DNA of 64,000 nt from assembly GCF_030345075.1 (NCBI RefSeq), contig NZ_CP128361.1:3782001-3846000 (forward strand). The letters are read 5' to 3'. Origin of the DNA: Solwaraspora sp. WMMA2065 (GTDB lineage Bacteria; Actinomycetota; Actinomycetes; Mycobacteriales; Micromonosporaceae). Position numbers and translations under genes: made by a program. Positions 46,886-56,086 of this stretch are shown here, piece by piece; positions within the stretch are counted from its first letter, which is position 1; the number at the start of each line of letters is the position of its first letter. The notes under the pieces were generated by a model. That model saw nothing but the letters and a program-made list of their open reading frames with translations, made no database searches and had not been told where the DNA came from.

Positions 46886-47884
46886 TCACCGCAAACTCAG
46901 ACAGATCCCGTCCAGGATGTCGTGCTCACTGGCCACCACCGACGACACGTCGGCGCGTTCCATCACGATCCGCAGCACCAGGGCACCGGCGGCGATCACG
47001 TCGGCCCGGCCCGGGTGCATCACCGGGATCCGCAGCCGCTGCCCGACCGGCATGGCCAGCAGGTCGGCGGTCACCTCGGCCACCTGGTCGTAGCTGATCC
47101 GGGCGTGGTGCAGCCTGTCCGCCCGGTAGCTGTCCAGCCGCAGCGCGATCCCGGCCACCGTGGTCACCGACCCGGCGAGCCCGACCAGCGTCGGCGGCGG
47201 GCCGGACCGGTCCGGCCCCAGCACCACCGACAACGCCTGGTCAACCGCCGCCGCGATGTCGCGTTCGGCGGCGGCGATCTGGGCGGCGGTCGGCGGATCG
47301 GCGCGCAGGTGCCGCTCGGTCATCCGTACGCAGCCGACGTCCACCGACACCGCCCGGTGCACCGTGTCAGCGCCGACGACGAACTCGCTGGACCCGCCGC
47401 CGATGTCCACCACCAGATACGGTGCCGGCGCGGTGGCCGCCAGCCCACCGACCGCCCCGGCAAAGGTGAGCCGGGCCTCCTCGTCGCCGGTCACCACCTC
47501 CGGGGTCACTCCGAGGGTGGCCTGCACCATTGCCACGAACTCGTCGGCGTTGTCGGCGTCGCGGCTGGCCGAGGTGGCGCACATCCGAACCCGCTCGACA
47601 CCGTGCTCGGCCAGCTCGGCGGCGTACCCGGTGAGAGCCTGCCGGGTCCGTTCGATGGCCGCCGGGGCGAGCCGGCGGGTCCGGTCGACGCCTTCCCCGA
47701 GCCGGACAATCTCCATCCGGCGGACCACGTCGGTCAGCGGCGCGGCGACCGACCCAGCCGGCGAGCCGGCTTCCGGGGCCGAGCCGGTCCCGGATTCTGC
47801 TGGCTGCCGCAGGTCCGGCAGGTCCGCGATCAGCAACCGGACCGCGTTGGTGCCACAGTCGATGCCCGCCACCCGTGTCGCCAC
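46886..47884 (-). CDS. ppx: Exopolyphosphatase, Ppx/GppA family
   Basis: This 332-residue protein has the ASKHA fold signature AGIDCGTNAVRLLIAD at the N-terminus, LVVDIGGGSSEFVVG in the middle and VGLAGSVTTVAGIAL later. It acts on polyphosphate or pppGpp; the short length fits the actinobacterial form without C-terminal extension. The start was set at the GTG seven bases after a TACGGT -10; the very long open frame upstream is a GC-driven shadow of other genes. It follows the eno-FtsB-like-DUF501-GNAT block. Confidence 0.9.
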   Translation of the reverse strand: MATRVAGIDCGTNAVRLLIADLPDLRQPAESGTGSAPEAGSPAGSVAAPLTDVVRRMEIVRLGEGVDRTRRLAPAAIERTRQALTGYAAELAEHGVERVRMCATSASRDADNADEFVAMVQATLGVTPEVVTGDEEARLTFAGAVGGLAATAPAPYLVVDIGGGSSEFVVGADTVHRAVSVDVGCVRMTERHLRADPPTAAQIAAAERDIAAAVDQALSVVLGPDRSGPPPTLVGLAGSVTTVAGIALRLDSYRADRLHHARISYDQVAEVTADLLAMPVGQRLRIPVMHPGRADVIAAGALVLRIVMERADVSSVVASEHDILDGICLSLR

Positions 47885-47891
47885 ACCGGAC

Positions 47892-47897
47892 ACCGTA
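47892..47897 (-). promoter_or_regulatory. Probable -10 (TACGGT) of a leaderless promoter for ppx
   Basis: TACGGT on the minus strand is seven bases before the ppx GTG start. Confidence 0.5.
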
Positions 47898-47958
47898 CCG
47901 GGTGCGCAGCCGCTGCCGGGCCGGCGGCCGACACCGTCGGGCCCGGGTACGTCGCACG

Positions 47959-48495
47959 TCACCGCAGGTGCAGCAGCATCCGGGAGTTGCCGAGCGTATT
48001 CGGTTTGACCCGCTCCAACCCGAGGAACTCGGCGACGCCTTCGTCGTACGAACGCAGCAGTTGCTCGTAGACCTGGGCCGGCACCGGAGCCCCGTCGATC
48101 TCGACGAAGCCGAAGCTGGCGAAGAACCTGGTCTCGAAGGTGAGCACGAACACCCGCGCCACCCCCAGCTGACGGGCGACGGCGAGCAGCTCCGTCACGA
48201 TCCGGTGCCCGATCCGCCGGCCCCGGCACTGCGGGTCGACCGCGACGGTACGGATCTCCGCCAAGTCCTCCCACATCACGTGCAGCGCGCCGCAGCCGAC
48301 GATCGCCCCGTCCGCTGGCCGTTCGGCGACCCAGAACTCCTGCACGTCCTCGAACAGCGTGACCGTGGCTTTGCTGAGCAGTCGACGGTCCGGGCTGTAC
48401 AGGTCGATCAGCCGGCGGATACCCCGTACGTCGCGGGTCCGGGCCCGGCGGACGACCAGCCCGGCATCGAATCCGGGATCCGTCACGCCGGTCAC
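47959..48495 (-). CDS. argA: GNAT-family amino-acid N-acetyltransferase (ArgA-like)
   Basis: This 178-residue GNAT protein resembles the short mycobacterial glutamate N-acetyltransferase (Rv2747 type). Motifs include VVRRARTRDVRGIRRLI at the start, LAEIRTVAVDPQCRGRRIG at the acetyl-CoA site and TFETRFFASFGFVEI. If so, it makes N-acetylglutamate for arginine synthesis. It starts directly after the stop of the DUF501 gene, so it is co-translated. Assignment to ArgA rather than a general GNAT rests on similarity from memory. Confidence 0.7.
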   Translation of the reverse strand: MTGVTDPGFDAGLVVRRARTRDVRGIRRLIDLYSPDRRLLSKATVTLFEDVQEFWVAERPADGAIVGCGALHVMWEDLAEIRTVAVDPQCRGRRIGHRIVTELLAVARQLGVARVFVLTFETRFFASFGFVEIDGAPVPAQVYEQLLRSYDEGVAEFLGLERVKPNTLGNSRMLLHLR

Positions 48496-49050
48496 CTAGT
48501 CCGACTCCGGCGGCGGTACGCAGGGGCCGCCGGCCCACCAGGGGCCGATCAGCTCCCGCACCCGGTCGCCGATCGGGTTGACGCCGGGGCCGACTGCGAG
48601 CGCGTGACCCAGGTGGACGTGCAGGCACTTGACCCGGCCCGGCATGCCGCCGGCCGACACTCCGGCGATCTCCGGGACGTGGCCGATCGCCTCCCGCCGG
48701 GTCAGGTAGTCCTCGTGCGCCGCCCGGTAGTCGGCGGCGAACTGCGGATCCTCGGCCAGTTCGGCGGCGTACTCGCGCATCAGTCCGGCCGATTCGAGCC
48801 GGCTGCAGGCCGCGGTCGCCCGGGGGCAGGTGAGGTAGAACAGGGTCGGGAACGGCGTGCCGTCGGCGAGCCGGGGCACCGTCTCGACCACGTCGGGCAG
48901 CTGGCACGGGCAACGGTGGGCGACCGCCCTGGTGCCGCGGGGCGGCCGGCCGAGCTGCGCGGCGACCGCCGCGAGATCGTGTTCGTCGGCTGCTTCGCGG
49001 GTGGCCCGGTCGGGCACGGTGCCGTCGCCTCCATTCGCTGCTTCGCTCAC
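48496..49050 (-). CDS. DUF501 domain-containing protein
   Basis: This 184-residue protein contains the family core VAHRCPCQLPDVVETVPRLA and DGTPFPTLFYLTCP, with paired cysteines that may bind metal. It overlaps the FtsB-like gene by four bases (GTGA) and is directly followed by the ArgA-like gene. DUF501 proteins lie next to eno and divIC in many actinobacteria; the function is unknown. Confidence 0.88.
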   Translation of the reverse strand: MSEAANGGDGTVPDRATREAADEHDLAAVAAQLGRPPRGTRAVAHRCPCQLPDVVETVPRLADGTPFPTLFYLTCPRATAACSRLESAGLMREYAAELAEDPQFAADYRAAHEDYLTRREAIGHVPEIAGVSAGGMPGRVKCLHVHLGHALAVGPGVNPIGDRVRELIGPWWAGGPCVPPPESD

Positions 49051-49757
49051 CGGGAGATGCCCTCCGCGTCGGCGGCCTGCACGCTCGACCAGAGCGTGTC
49101 GTACCACGGGCCGGCCGGGCCGTCGCGCCCGCCGGCCGGCTCGACCGGCTCGCCCGAGTCGCGGGCGGCACCGTCCGGATCGTGCAGCACCAGCAGCGGG
49201 ACCTCGCCCGGATAGACCATGTAGAACCGGCGCTTCGCTTCGATCCGGATGAAGTCCGGGTCCTGCCAGCGCTCGGCCTGCGCGTTGAGCTCGGCGATCC
49301 GCTCGCGCTGAGCCTGCTGGGCCTGCTCGATGCGGGCGATGTCGGACTGCTGGGCCAGGTAGACCCGCACCGGATAGGTGTACGCCAGCGCCAGGGCGAC
49401 CAGCACCACCAGCAGCACAGTGGCCCGGCCGGTGAACCGGTTGGGCTGCGGCGCGGTGGTCCGCTTGACCGGGCCGCCGGACACCCGGCGACCAGCGGCC
49501 GGGCGGCTGGCCGGGCGACCCGGGTCACCGGTGCGGCCCGCAGCGGACCGGGGCACGCCGGATCGGGGTGCGGCGGACCGGTCGGCACCGGCCGACCGGG
49601 TCGCCCGGTTACGCTGGTCGGCCCGGGACCCGCTGTCGGAACCGGTGTCCCGGCCGGCGAGTCGCAGTGGCCCGCGCGAGCCGGACCGGCCGGGCTGTCC
49701 CGGCCGGCGGGCCGGGCCCTGACCACTCGGTGTGCGCCGTTGCGGCACCGTCGTCAC
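49047..49757 (-). CDS. FtsB/DivIC-like septum formation initiator protein
   Basis: This 236-residue protein has a long disordered basic N-terminus rich in Gly, Arg and Pro, one membrane helix at about residues 110-130 (ATVLLVVLVALALAYTYPV) and a coiled coil (IARIEQAQQAQRERIAELNA), followed by EAKRRFYMVYPGEVPL, the usual FtsB/DivIC ending. It probably takes part in the divisome FtsQLB subcomplex. It lies downstream of eno with a large hairpin between. Confidence 0.87.
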   Translation of the reverse strand: MTTVPQRRTPSGQGPARRPGQPGRSGSRGPLRLAGRDTGSDSGSRADQRNRATRSAGADRSAAPRSGVPRSAAGRTGDPGRPASRPAAGRRVSGGPVKRTTAPQPNRFTGRATVLLVVLVALALAYTYPVRVYLAQQSDIARIEQAQQAQRERIAELNAQAERWQDPDFIRIEAKRRFYMVYPGEVPLLVLHDPDGAARDSGEPVEPAGGRDGPAGPWYDTLWSSVQAADAEGISR

Positions 49758-49785
49758 ACCCCTCCCCGGGCGGTTGGCTGTACGG

Positions 49786-49840
49786 GACCGGTTCCGGTGC
49801 GCCGGCGGCTGGTCGAACCGCCGGCGCGCCGGAACCGGTC
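49786..49840. terminator. 23-bp hairpin between eno and the FtsB-like gene
   Basis: Positions 49786-49808 pair with 49818-49840 over 23 bp with a single G-T pair; the loop is CTGGTCGAA. Two further GACCGGGCC-type palindromes follow near 49840-49875. No T tract is present. It may terminate or attenuate transcription from eno into the cell-division gene. Confidence 0.55.
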
Positions 49841-49887
49841 GGACCGGGCCCGGTCACCAGGACCGGGCCGGTCGAACCGGCGGGACG

Positions 49888-51381
<1,494 letters not shown>

Positions 51382-51386
51382 TCACC

Positions 51387-52097
51387 ATGCGTGCAACGGA
51401 GAACCGGTTCCGCCGCGCCGCAGCGGCCACCACCGCCGGCACGCTGCTGCTGGTCGCCGGCTGTCAGACCATCGCCGACGCCGGCCAGACCATCCAGCCG
51501 GCCGACCTGGTCAACGAGCTGGCCGCCCGACTCGACGGAGCCAGGGCGTTGACCTACTCGGCCGAGTACCAGCTGGTCGGCGGGGCCAGTGCCAGCATCG
51601 TGCAGGCGCAGACCCCGCAACGTACCGCGTACGTCTACCCGGGCGGCAAGCTGATCGTCACCGACGAGACCACCACCGAGTGTGACACCGACGACTCCCC
51701 GCCGGTCTGCACCCTGACCAGCGGGCCGCCCCCTTCCGCCCAACCGGATCCGGAGCTGTTCACCGACGCCAACGCCGGCGGCCTGGTGACCCCACCGGTG
51801 GTGATCACGCTGCTCAACGCCACCGCGTTGGATCCGGCGGCCGTGGTGAGCCAGAACGACACCACGATCGCCGGCAGACACGCCACCTGTGTGCAGGTCA
51901 GCCAGGTGCAGGGGGCGGCGGTGTCCCGGTTCGACGTGTGTGTCACCACCGAAGGCGCGCTGGGCAGCTTCACCGGGGTGGTCGATGGACAGACCGTTGA
52001 ATTCGCGATAAGCCGGTACAGTGACACTGCCGACGAGACCGCCTTCACGCTCCCCCACGGAGCCCGGTCCGTCGACCGTCGACCCAGCCCGGCGTAG
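51387..52097 (+). CDS. Lipoprotein, LppX/LprG-like
   Basis: This 236-residue protein has a basic then hydrophobic signal peptide ending in the lipobox LLLVAGC (residues ~20-26), so it should be lipidated and face the outside. The mature part (RALTYSAEYQLVGGAS, later GRHATCVQVSQVQG) resembles the LolA/LppX_LprAFG-type lipid-binding fold, but similarity is weak. Possible role: lipid transport or signalling at the envelope. It ends 10 bp before the nudC start. Confidence 0.75.
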   Translation: MRATENRFRRAAAATTAGTLLLVAGCQTIADAGQTIQPADLVNELAARLDGARALTYSAEYQLVGGASASIVQAQTPQRTAYVYPGGKLIVTDETTTECDTDDSPPVCTLTSGPPPSAQPDPELFTDANAGGLVTPPVVITLLNATALDPAAVVSQNDTTIAGRHATCVQVSQVQGAAVSRFDVCVTTEGALGSFTGVVDGQTVEFAISRYSDTADETAFTLPHGARSVDRRPSPA

Positions 52098-52107
52098 CGG
52101 GCCGTCC

Positions 52108-52953
52108 GTGGCCGACCCGGCCCCGCCCAGCCGATTCGTACCCGATGCCCGGGTGGGCCAGGGCGCCGACCCGGCCGATCCGTGTCTGGTGGTGGCCGGC
52201 CGCCGGCTGCTGGTCGGAGCCGACGGCGGACTACCGTCGGTGGCCGATCTACCGGCCGGCACCGAGTGGGTGCCGCTGGGCAGTCTGGACGGCACCCGGG
52301 TGTGGGCAGCCGGCCTGCCCGCCGTCGACGACCAGCTCGGCGGTTGGCGGAGCTGGCCGGCGATGGCCGGCGAGCTGGGTGAGCCACTCGCCGCGCTCGC
52401 CGGACGTGCCCTGCAGGTGATCACCTGGCGGCGTACCCACCGGTTCTGCGGAGCCTGCGCCACAGAACTGGTCGAGGTGCCCGGCGAGCATGCCCGCCGC
52501 TGCCCCGGCTGCGACCTGTACGTACCGATGCAGCTCTCCCCTGCCGTGCTGGCCTCGGTCACCCGCAGTCCCGGCCCCGACGGTGACGAGTTGCTGCTGG
52601 TCCGGCACACCTACGGGCCAACCGCCGTCTGGGCCCTGGTCGCCGGCTTCGTCGAGGCCGGCGAGACGCTGGAGGAGGCGGTGCACCGCGAGGTCGCCGA
52701 GGAGGTCGGCCTCGACGTGCACAAGGTGGACTACTTCGGCAGCCAGCCGTGGGCGATGTCCGGACCCGGCGTGGTGCTCGCCGGTTTCACCGCCCGCGCC
52801 GCGCCGGACGCCGAACCGGTCGTCGACGGCCGGGAAATCGCCGAGGCCCGCTGGTTCGCCCTGGACGATCTGCCGACCGAACTGCCGGCGGCGTACTCGA
52901 TCTCCCGCTGGCTGATCGAACACCAGCGCGCCGGCAGGTCAGACCGGCAGTAG
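52108..52953 (+). CDS. nudC: NADH pyrophosphatase NudC
   Basis: This 281-residue Nudix hydrolase has a zinc-binding pair of knuckles (CGACATELVE and CPGCDLYVP), then the Nudix box GFVEAGETLEEAVHREVAEE with VGL after it, and SQPWAMSGPG, the NudC-specific motif. It hydrolyses NADH and may remove NAD caps from RNA. The GTG start lies 10 bp after the lipoprotein stop; an earlier frame start overlaps that gene. The end overlaps the DUF885 gene by 15 bp on the other strand. Confidence 0.92.
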   Translation: MADPAPPSRFVPDARVGQGADPADPCLVVAGRRLLVGADGGLPSVADLPAGTEWVPLGSLDGTRVWAAGLPAVDDQLGGWRSWPAMAGELGEPLAALAGRALQVITWRRTHRFCGACATELVEVPGEHARRCPGCDLYVPMQLSPAVLASVTRSPGPDGDELLLVRHTYGPTAVWALVAGFVEAGETLEEAVHREVAEEVGLDVHKVDYFGSQPWAMSGPGVVLAGFTARAAPDAEPVVDGREIAEARWFALDDLPTELPAAYSISRWLIEHQRAGRSDRQ

Positions 52954-54555
52954 CGCCGGCAGGTGCCGCGGCGGCGGCGAGCCGTGCGCCAGCATCGCGT
53001 CGTGCCACTGCCGCGCCGGTACGCCGGCCGGCCGCGCCGTCGCCACCTGCGCCACCTCGGCGTAGCCCACGAAGTACGTGGACAGCTGGGTGGAGGTCAG
53101 CAGCGCCCGCCGCCACTTGCCGGCCGCCTCGCCCTCCTCCTGGAAGCCGCGGCCGGTCATCAACGCCATCGCCTCGGCCTGCGGCAGCTCCGCGCAGTGC
53201 GTCAACTGGTCCAGGATCGCGTTGATGGTCATCCGCAGCTGCATCTTCAACTGCTGCAACCGTACCGGCAGGCCGCCGAAACCGGCGTCGACCATCATCT
53301 CCTCGGCGTACACCGCCCAGCCTTCGACGAACGGCCCGGACCGGCCGACCGCCCGCACCCGGGTGGTGCCGAGGAACCGGCGGGCGTGCGCCAACTGCAG
53401 GAAGTGCCCCGGCATCGCCTCGTGCACGGTCAGGTTGCGCACCATGTGGTCGTTGTACTCACGGTAGAACGACTCGACCCGCCCGGCCGGCCAGCCCGCC
53501 GGCGTCGGTGCGATGCAGTAGAACGTCGGTACATCGGCCCGCTCCAGCACCCCCGGCGGGTCGCAGTAGGCCACCGCGACGCCCCGGGCGAACTCCGGCA
53601 TCTCCTGAATGACGCACCGGTCGTCCACCATCGACACCAGATCGTGAGCGGCGACGAACTCGGTTGTCTCCCGCATCGCGGTCTGCGCCAGCGACACGAT
53701 GGACGAGTCGTCCGGATGCTCGGCGGCCAACCGGGCCAGCGCGGTGCGTACCGTCTCGTCGGTGGCCGGCCCACCGGTCAGCTCGGCCGCCGCCACCCGG
53801 ATCTCACCGGTCACCCGCTCCAGGTTCGCCCAGGCCCGGTCCAGTACGTCGGCGGCAGTCAGCTCGGTGTCCAGGGTGTGCCACAGCTGGGCCTCCCACA
53901 GCCGCCGGCCCAGCCGCGGATCCCGCCGGTCGACGTCGCGGTCCAGGCTGTCGCGAAGCCAGCCGGCGAACTCGTCCAACGCGAACGCCGCCTCGGCCGC
54001 CAGCGGCTCGACCTTGTCCCGCAGCCCCGGCTCCTCGGCCAGCAGCCCCGGCACCTGGTCGCGAACCAGCGCGGCGGTACCGGCGAACTGGCCGGCGGCG
54101 GTCTCGGCGTGGATAGCCGGCACGCCGCGCAGCGTCTCGCGGGCGGTGGCCAGCACGTCCGGTACGGCGCCGAGCCGCCCGGCCAGGCTGGTCAGCCGCT
54201 GCGCGGCCGGCGCGAACGGGCGGGCGATCAGCCCGTGCAGTAGCGCCCCCGGGTTGTAGACCAGCGGATTCCACTCCCGGGAGCGCACCTCGGTCAGCTC
54301 GAACAGCCGCCGGTCGACCATGGCCGACAGGATGGTGTGGTCCACCCGCTCCTGGGTGGACAGCATGTCCGCGTCCACCTCGGCGAGCGCGTTGGTGGCA
54401 TCCAGCAGCATCGTCGCGGTCGCGGCGACCCCGTCGACCGACAGGTCCGGCAGCCGGTCGTCGTGGCGGTGGTCGCCGGCCGACGACGCCAGAGCGGGGT
54501 CGCTGGCGAGCAGCGCGTCGATGATGCGTTCAGCCAGAGGTACGAACGACGCCAT
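52939..54555 (-). CDS. DUF885 family protein (putative metallopeptidase-like)
   Basis: This 538-residue soluble helical protein carries the DUF885 hallmark HEAMPGHFLQLAHARR, a HExxxGH zinc-type motif, with FVEGWAVYAEEMMVDAGF downstream. The family is thought to include peptidase- or hydrolase-like enzymes. A TAGGGT -10 seven bases before the ATG supports the start and a leaderless message. The promoter lies next to a decayed MocR fragment. Confidence 0.9.
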   Translation of the reverse strand: MASFVPLAERIIDALLASDPALASSAGDHRHDDRLPDLSVDGVAATATMLLDATNALAEVDADMLSTQERVDHTILSAMVDRRLFELTEVRSREWNPLVYNPGALLHGLIARPFAPAAQRLTSLAGRLGAVPDVLATARETLRGVPAIHAETAAGQFAGTAALVRDQVPGLLAEEPGLRDKVEPLAAEAAFALDEFAGWLRDSLDRDVDRRDPRLGRRLWEAQLWHTLDTELTAADVLDRAWANLERVTGEIRVAAAELTGGPATDETVRTALARLAAEHPDDSSIVSLAQTAMRETTEFVAAHDLVSMVDDRCVIQEMPEFARGVAVAYCDPPGVLERADVPTFYCIAPTPAGWPAGRVESFYREYNDHMVRNLTVHEAMPGHFLQLAHARRFLGTTRVRAVGRSGPFVEGWAVYAEEMMVDAGFGGLPVRLQQLKMQLRMTINAILDQLTHCAELPQAEAMALMTGRGFQEEGEAAGKWRRALLTSTQLSTYFVGYAEVAQVATARPAGVPARQWHDAMLAHGSPPPRHLPALLPV

Positions 54556-54562
54556 GCCACCG

Positions 54563-54568
54563 ACCCTA
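54563..54568 (-). promoter_or_regulatory. Probable -10 (TAGGGT) of a leaderless promoter
   Basis: TAGGGT on the minus strand is seven bases before the DUF885 ATG. Confidence 0.5.
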
Positions 54569-54581
54569 GGCCATCCCACCG

Positions 54582-54705
54582 ACGCTGTGCGTCGAGCAAC
54601 CCGGCGAGTGTCCGGACCGCCGACTCCAGTTCGTCCGGTCAATACGCGGCATAGCCGAGCACCAGTCCGGGCCGAGCCGCCGGTGGTGGCGGCCCGAGCC
54701 GGGCT
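54582..54705 (-). pseudogene. C-terminal fragment of a MocR/GntR-type PLP regulator
   Basis: Minus-strand translation gives ARPGLVLGYAAY, then an in-frame TGA, then PDELESAVRTLAGLLDAQ. This is the typical end of MocR-family regulators (aminotransferase-like C-terminus with LGYA). The rest of the gene is absent and the piece abuts the EamA fragment. The stop and the lack of any upstream part mark it as a relic. Confidence 0.6.
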
Positions 54706-55130
54706 GCGGACAGCGAAACCGGGCGCTCGCCGGCGAGGTGGCGTTCTCACTGCTCGCCGCCGCCCTGCTGGACCGGCTCGGGGCGGTACGGGTCTCCGCG
54801 TACAGCTGCGGGTTGGCGGTGCCGATCTTCGCGCTGGCCGCGCTCGTCGCCGGGGAGGCGACCCGCTGGCGGCTACCGACGGCGGCCGAGGCGGCGGCGC
54901 TCGGCTACCTGGCGGTGATTCTGACCGTGGTGGGGTTCCTGGCCTGGTTCACCGGGCTGCGCCGGCTCGGGTGGAACGCGCCGGCATGTTCATCGGTGTG
55001 CTGCCGGTCGCCACCCTCGTCTCGGCCGCTCTGCTCGACCGGGAACCGCCGTCGGCCGGGCAGAGCGTCGGCGTACTGATCGTCGCGACCGGCCTCGCCA
55101 TCGGGTTGGGTCGAGATTCGCCGGACCGAC
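54706..55130 (+). pseudogene. C-terminal fragment of an EamA/DMT-family transporter, frameshifted
   Basis: The region encodes the second EamA repeat: ALAGEVAFSLLAAALLDRLG, then TVVGFLAWFTGLRRLG in one frame, then, after a one-base deletion near 54970, ERAGMFIGVLPVATLVSAAL in another, ending GVLIVATGLAIGLG. The first half is missing. It lies head-to-tail with the MocR stump, as expected when a deletion removes the 5' halves of a divergent pair. A sequencing slip could mimic the frameshift, but not the truncation. Confidence 0.7.
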
Positions 55131-56086
55131 CCCCCTCCCGCCGGGTAGTCGACGCCGCGCCGGTCGAGCCAGAACACCAGCAGGGCGTGCGGCGCGGTTA
55201 ACCCGGCCAACACCGCGAAACCAGTGGACAGCCCTACTTCCGGCGTGGCCGAGACGGCGAACGGCACCAGGACAACCAGTACGGCCCCGGTAGGGATCGC
55301 CGCCTGGGCAGCGAACCGCCACATTGCCGGACCGAGCCGACCGGCGGCCAGGGTGGCAGCGTTGCCGGGGTCGGCCACCAGCAGCCGGGCCACATGCCGC
55401 ACCGAGTGACCCGCCGCGAAGTAGGTGCCGAACGCCCACGCGGGCGGCACCAGCACGAACACGGCGATCAGCAGCCCGAGGTATCCGGCGTCACCGCGCC
55501 GGCCAGCCCGCAGGTCGTCGACCATGGTGGCGACCACCGCCGCGCCAGCGAGCGCTACGGCAGTCACCCGGGCCTCGGTGCTCAGGAGGTACGCCGAACC
55601 GGCGCCGATGCTCTCCAGCAGCGGATCAACCTGGTCCGGCCAGAGCGTCAGCGGCAGCAGCACCGGCGGCGCTCCGTAGGCGAGCACGGCGTACGGCCGA
55701 GTCGGTGTTCGTCGCGCGTCCCGTTGCCGGTGGAACGCCTCGTCACCGGCGCCGAAATGGACCATCGCGAGGATGAGGAAGGCGACGAACGCCGGACCGG
55801 GGGCGCGGTAGCAGATCCACCAGACGAGGACTGCGAGGCAGACGTACCCGACGAGTAGACCTGCCCGTGCTCGCCATTCGTCGGCGGCGGGTTTCAGCCA
55901 GGCCGGCACCAGATGGTCAACGGCACCGTGGGGTAGGCCGAGTAACAGCCCCACCAGCAACGGCAGCGTGGAATCGGCCGTTGATGTCGGGTGGCTCAGC
56001 ACCGGCAGTTGGATCAGCAGCACCGCGCCGAACGCCGGGACGACGACCCGCCCGGCACGGCGCAGCAGCCAGCGGCCGGCACTCAA
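54905..56086 (-). CDS. blh: Brp/Blh-family beta-carotene 15,15'-dioxygenase-like protein
   Basis: This 393-residue membrane protein has the four conserved histidine motifs of Brp/Blh: GLPHGAVDHL (H53, H58), VHFGAGDE (H110), GHSVRHVARL (H227, H231) and APHALLVFWLD (H300). Such enzymes cleave beta-carotene to retinal at the membrane. Start: a TTG overlapping the rhodopsin stop (TTGA); no ribosome site is seen, so coupling is likely. After residue ~310 the frame continues for ~80 residues antisense to the EamA fragment, which suggests that the original stop codon was lost. Confidence 0.85.
   Translation of the reverse strand: MSAGRWLLRRAGRVVVPAFGAVLLIQLPVLSHPTSTADSTLPLLVGLLLGLPHGAVDHLVPAWLKPAADEWRARAGLLVGYVCLAVLVWWICYRAPGPAFVAFLILAMVHFGAGDEAFHRQRDARRTPTRPYAVLAYGAPPVLLPLTLWPDQVDPLLESIGAGSAYLLSTEARVTAVALAGAAVVATMVDDLRAGRRGDAGYLGLLIAVFVLVPPAWAFGTYFAAGHSVRHVARLLVADPGNAATLAAGRLGPAMWRFAAQAAIPTGAVLVVLVPFAVSATPEVGLSTGFAVLAGLTAPHALLVFWLDRRGVDYPAGGGSVRRISTQPDGEAGRDDQYADALPGRRRFPVEQSGRDEGGDRQHTDEHAGAFHPSRRSPVNQARNPTTVRITAR

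Noticed and set aside
46886-49726. A single 946-codon minus-strand frame running through ppx, argA, DUF501 and the FtsB-like gene
   Set aside because: Only the last 332 codons match a family (Ppx); the rest is a shadow of three genes in other frames with clear families.
54960-54980. The EamA frameshift as proof of decay
   Set aside because: A single-base slip in a G run could be a sequencing error, so I rely on the missing 5' half rather than on the frameshift alone.
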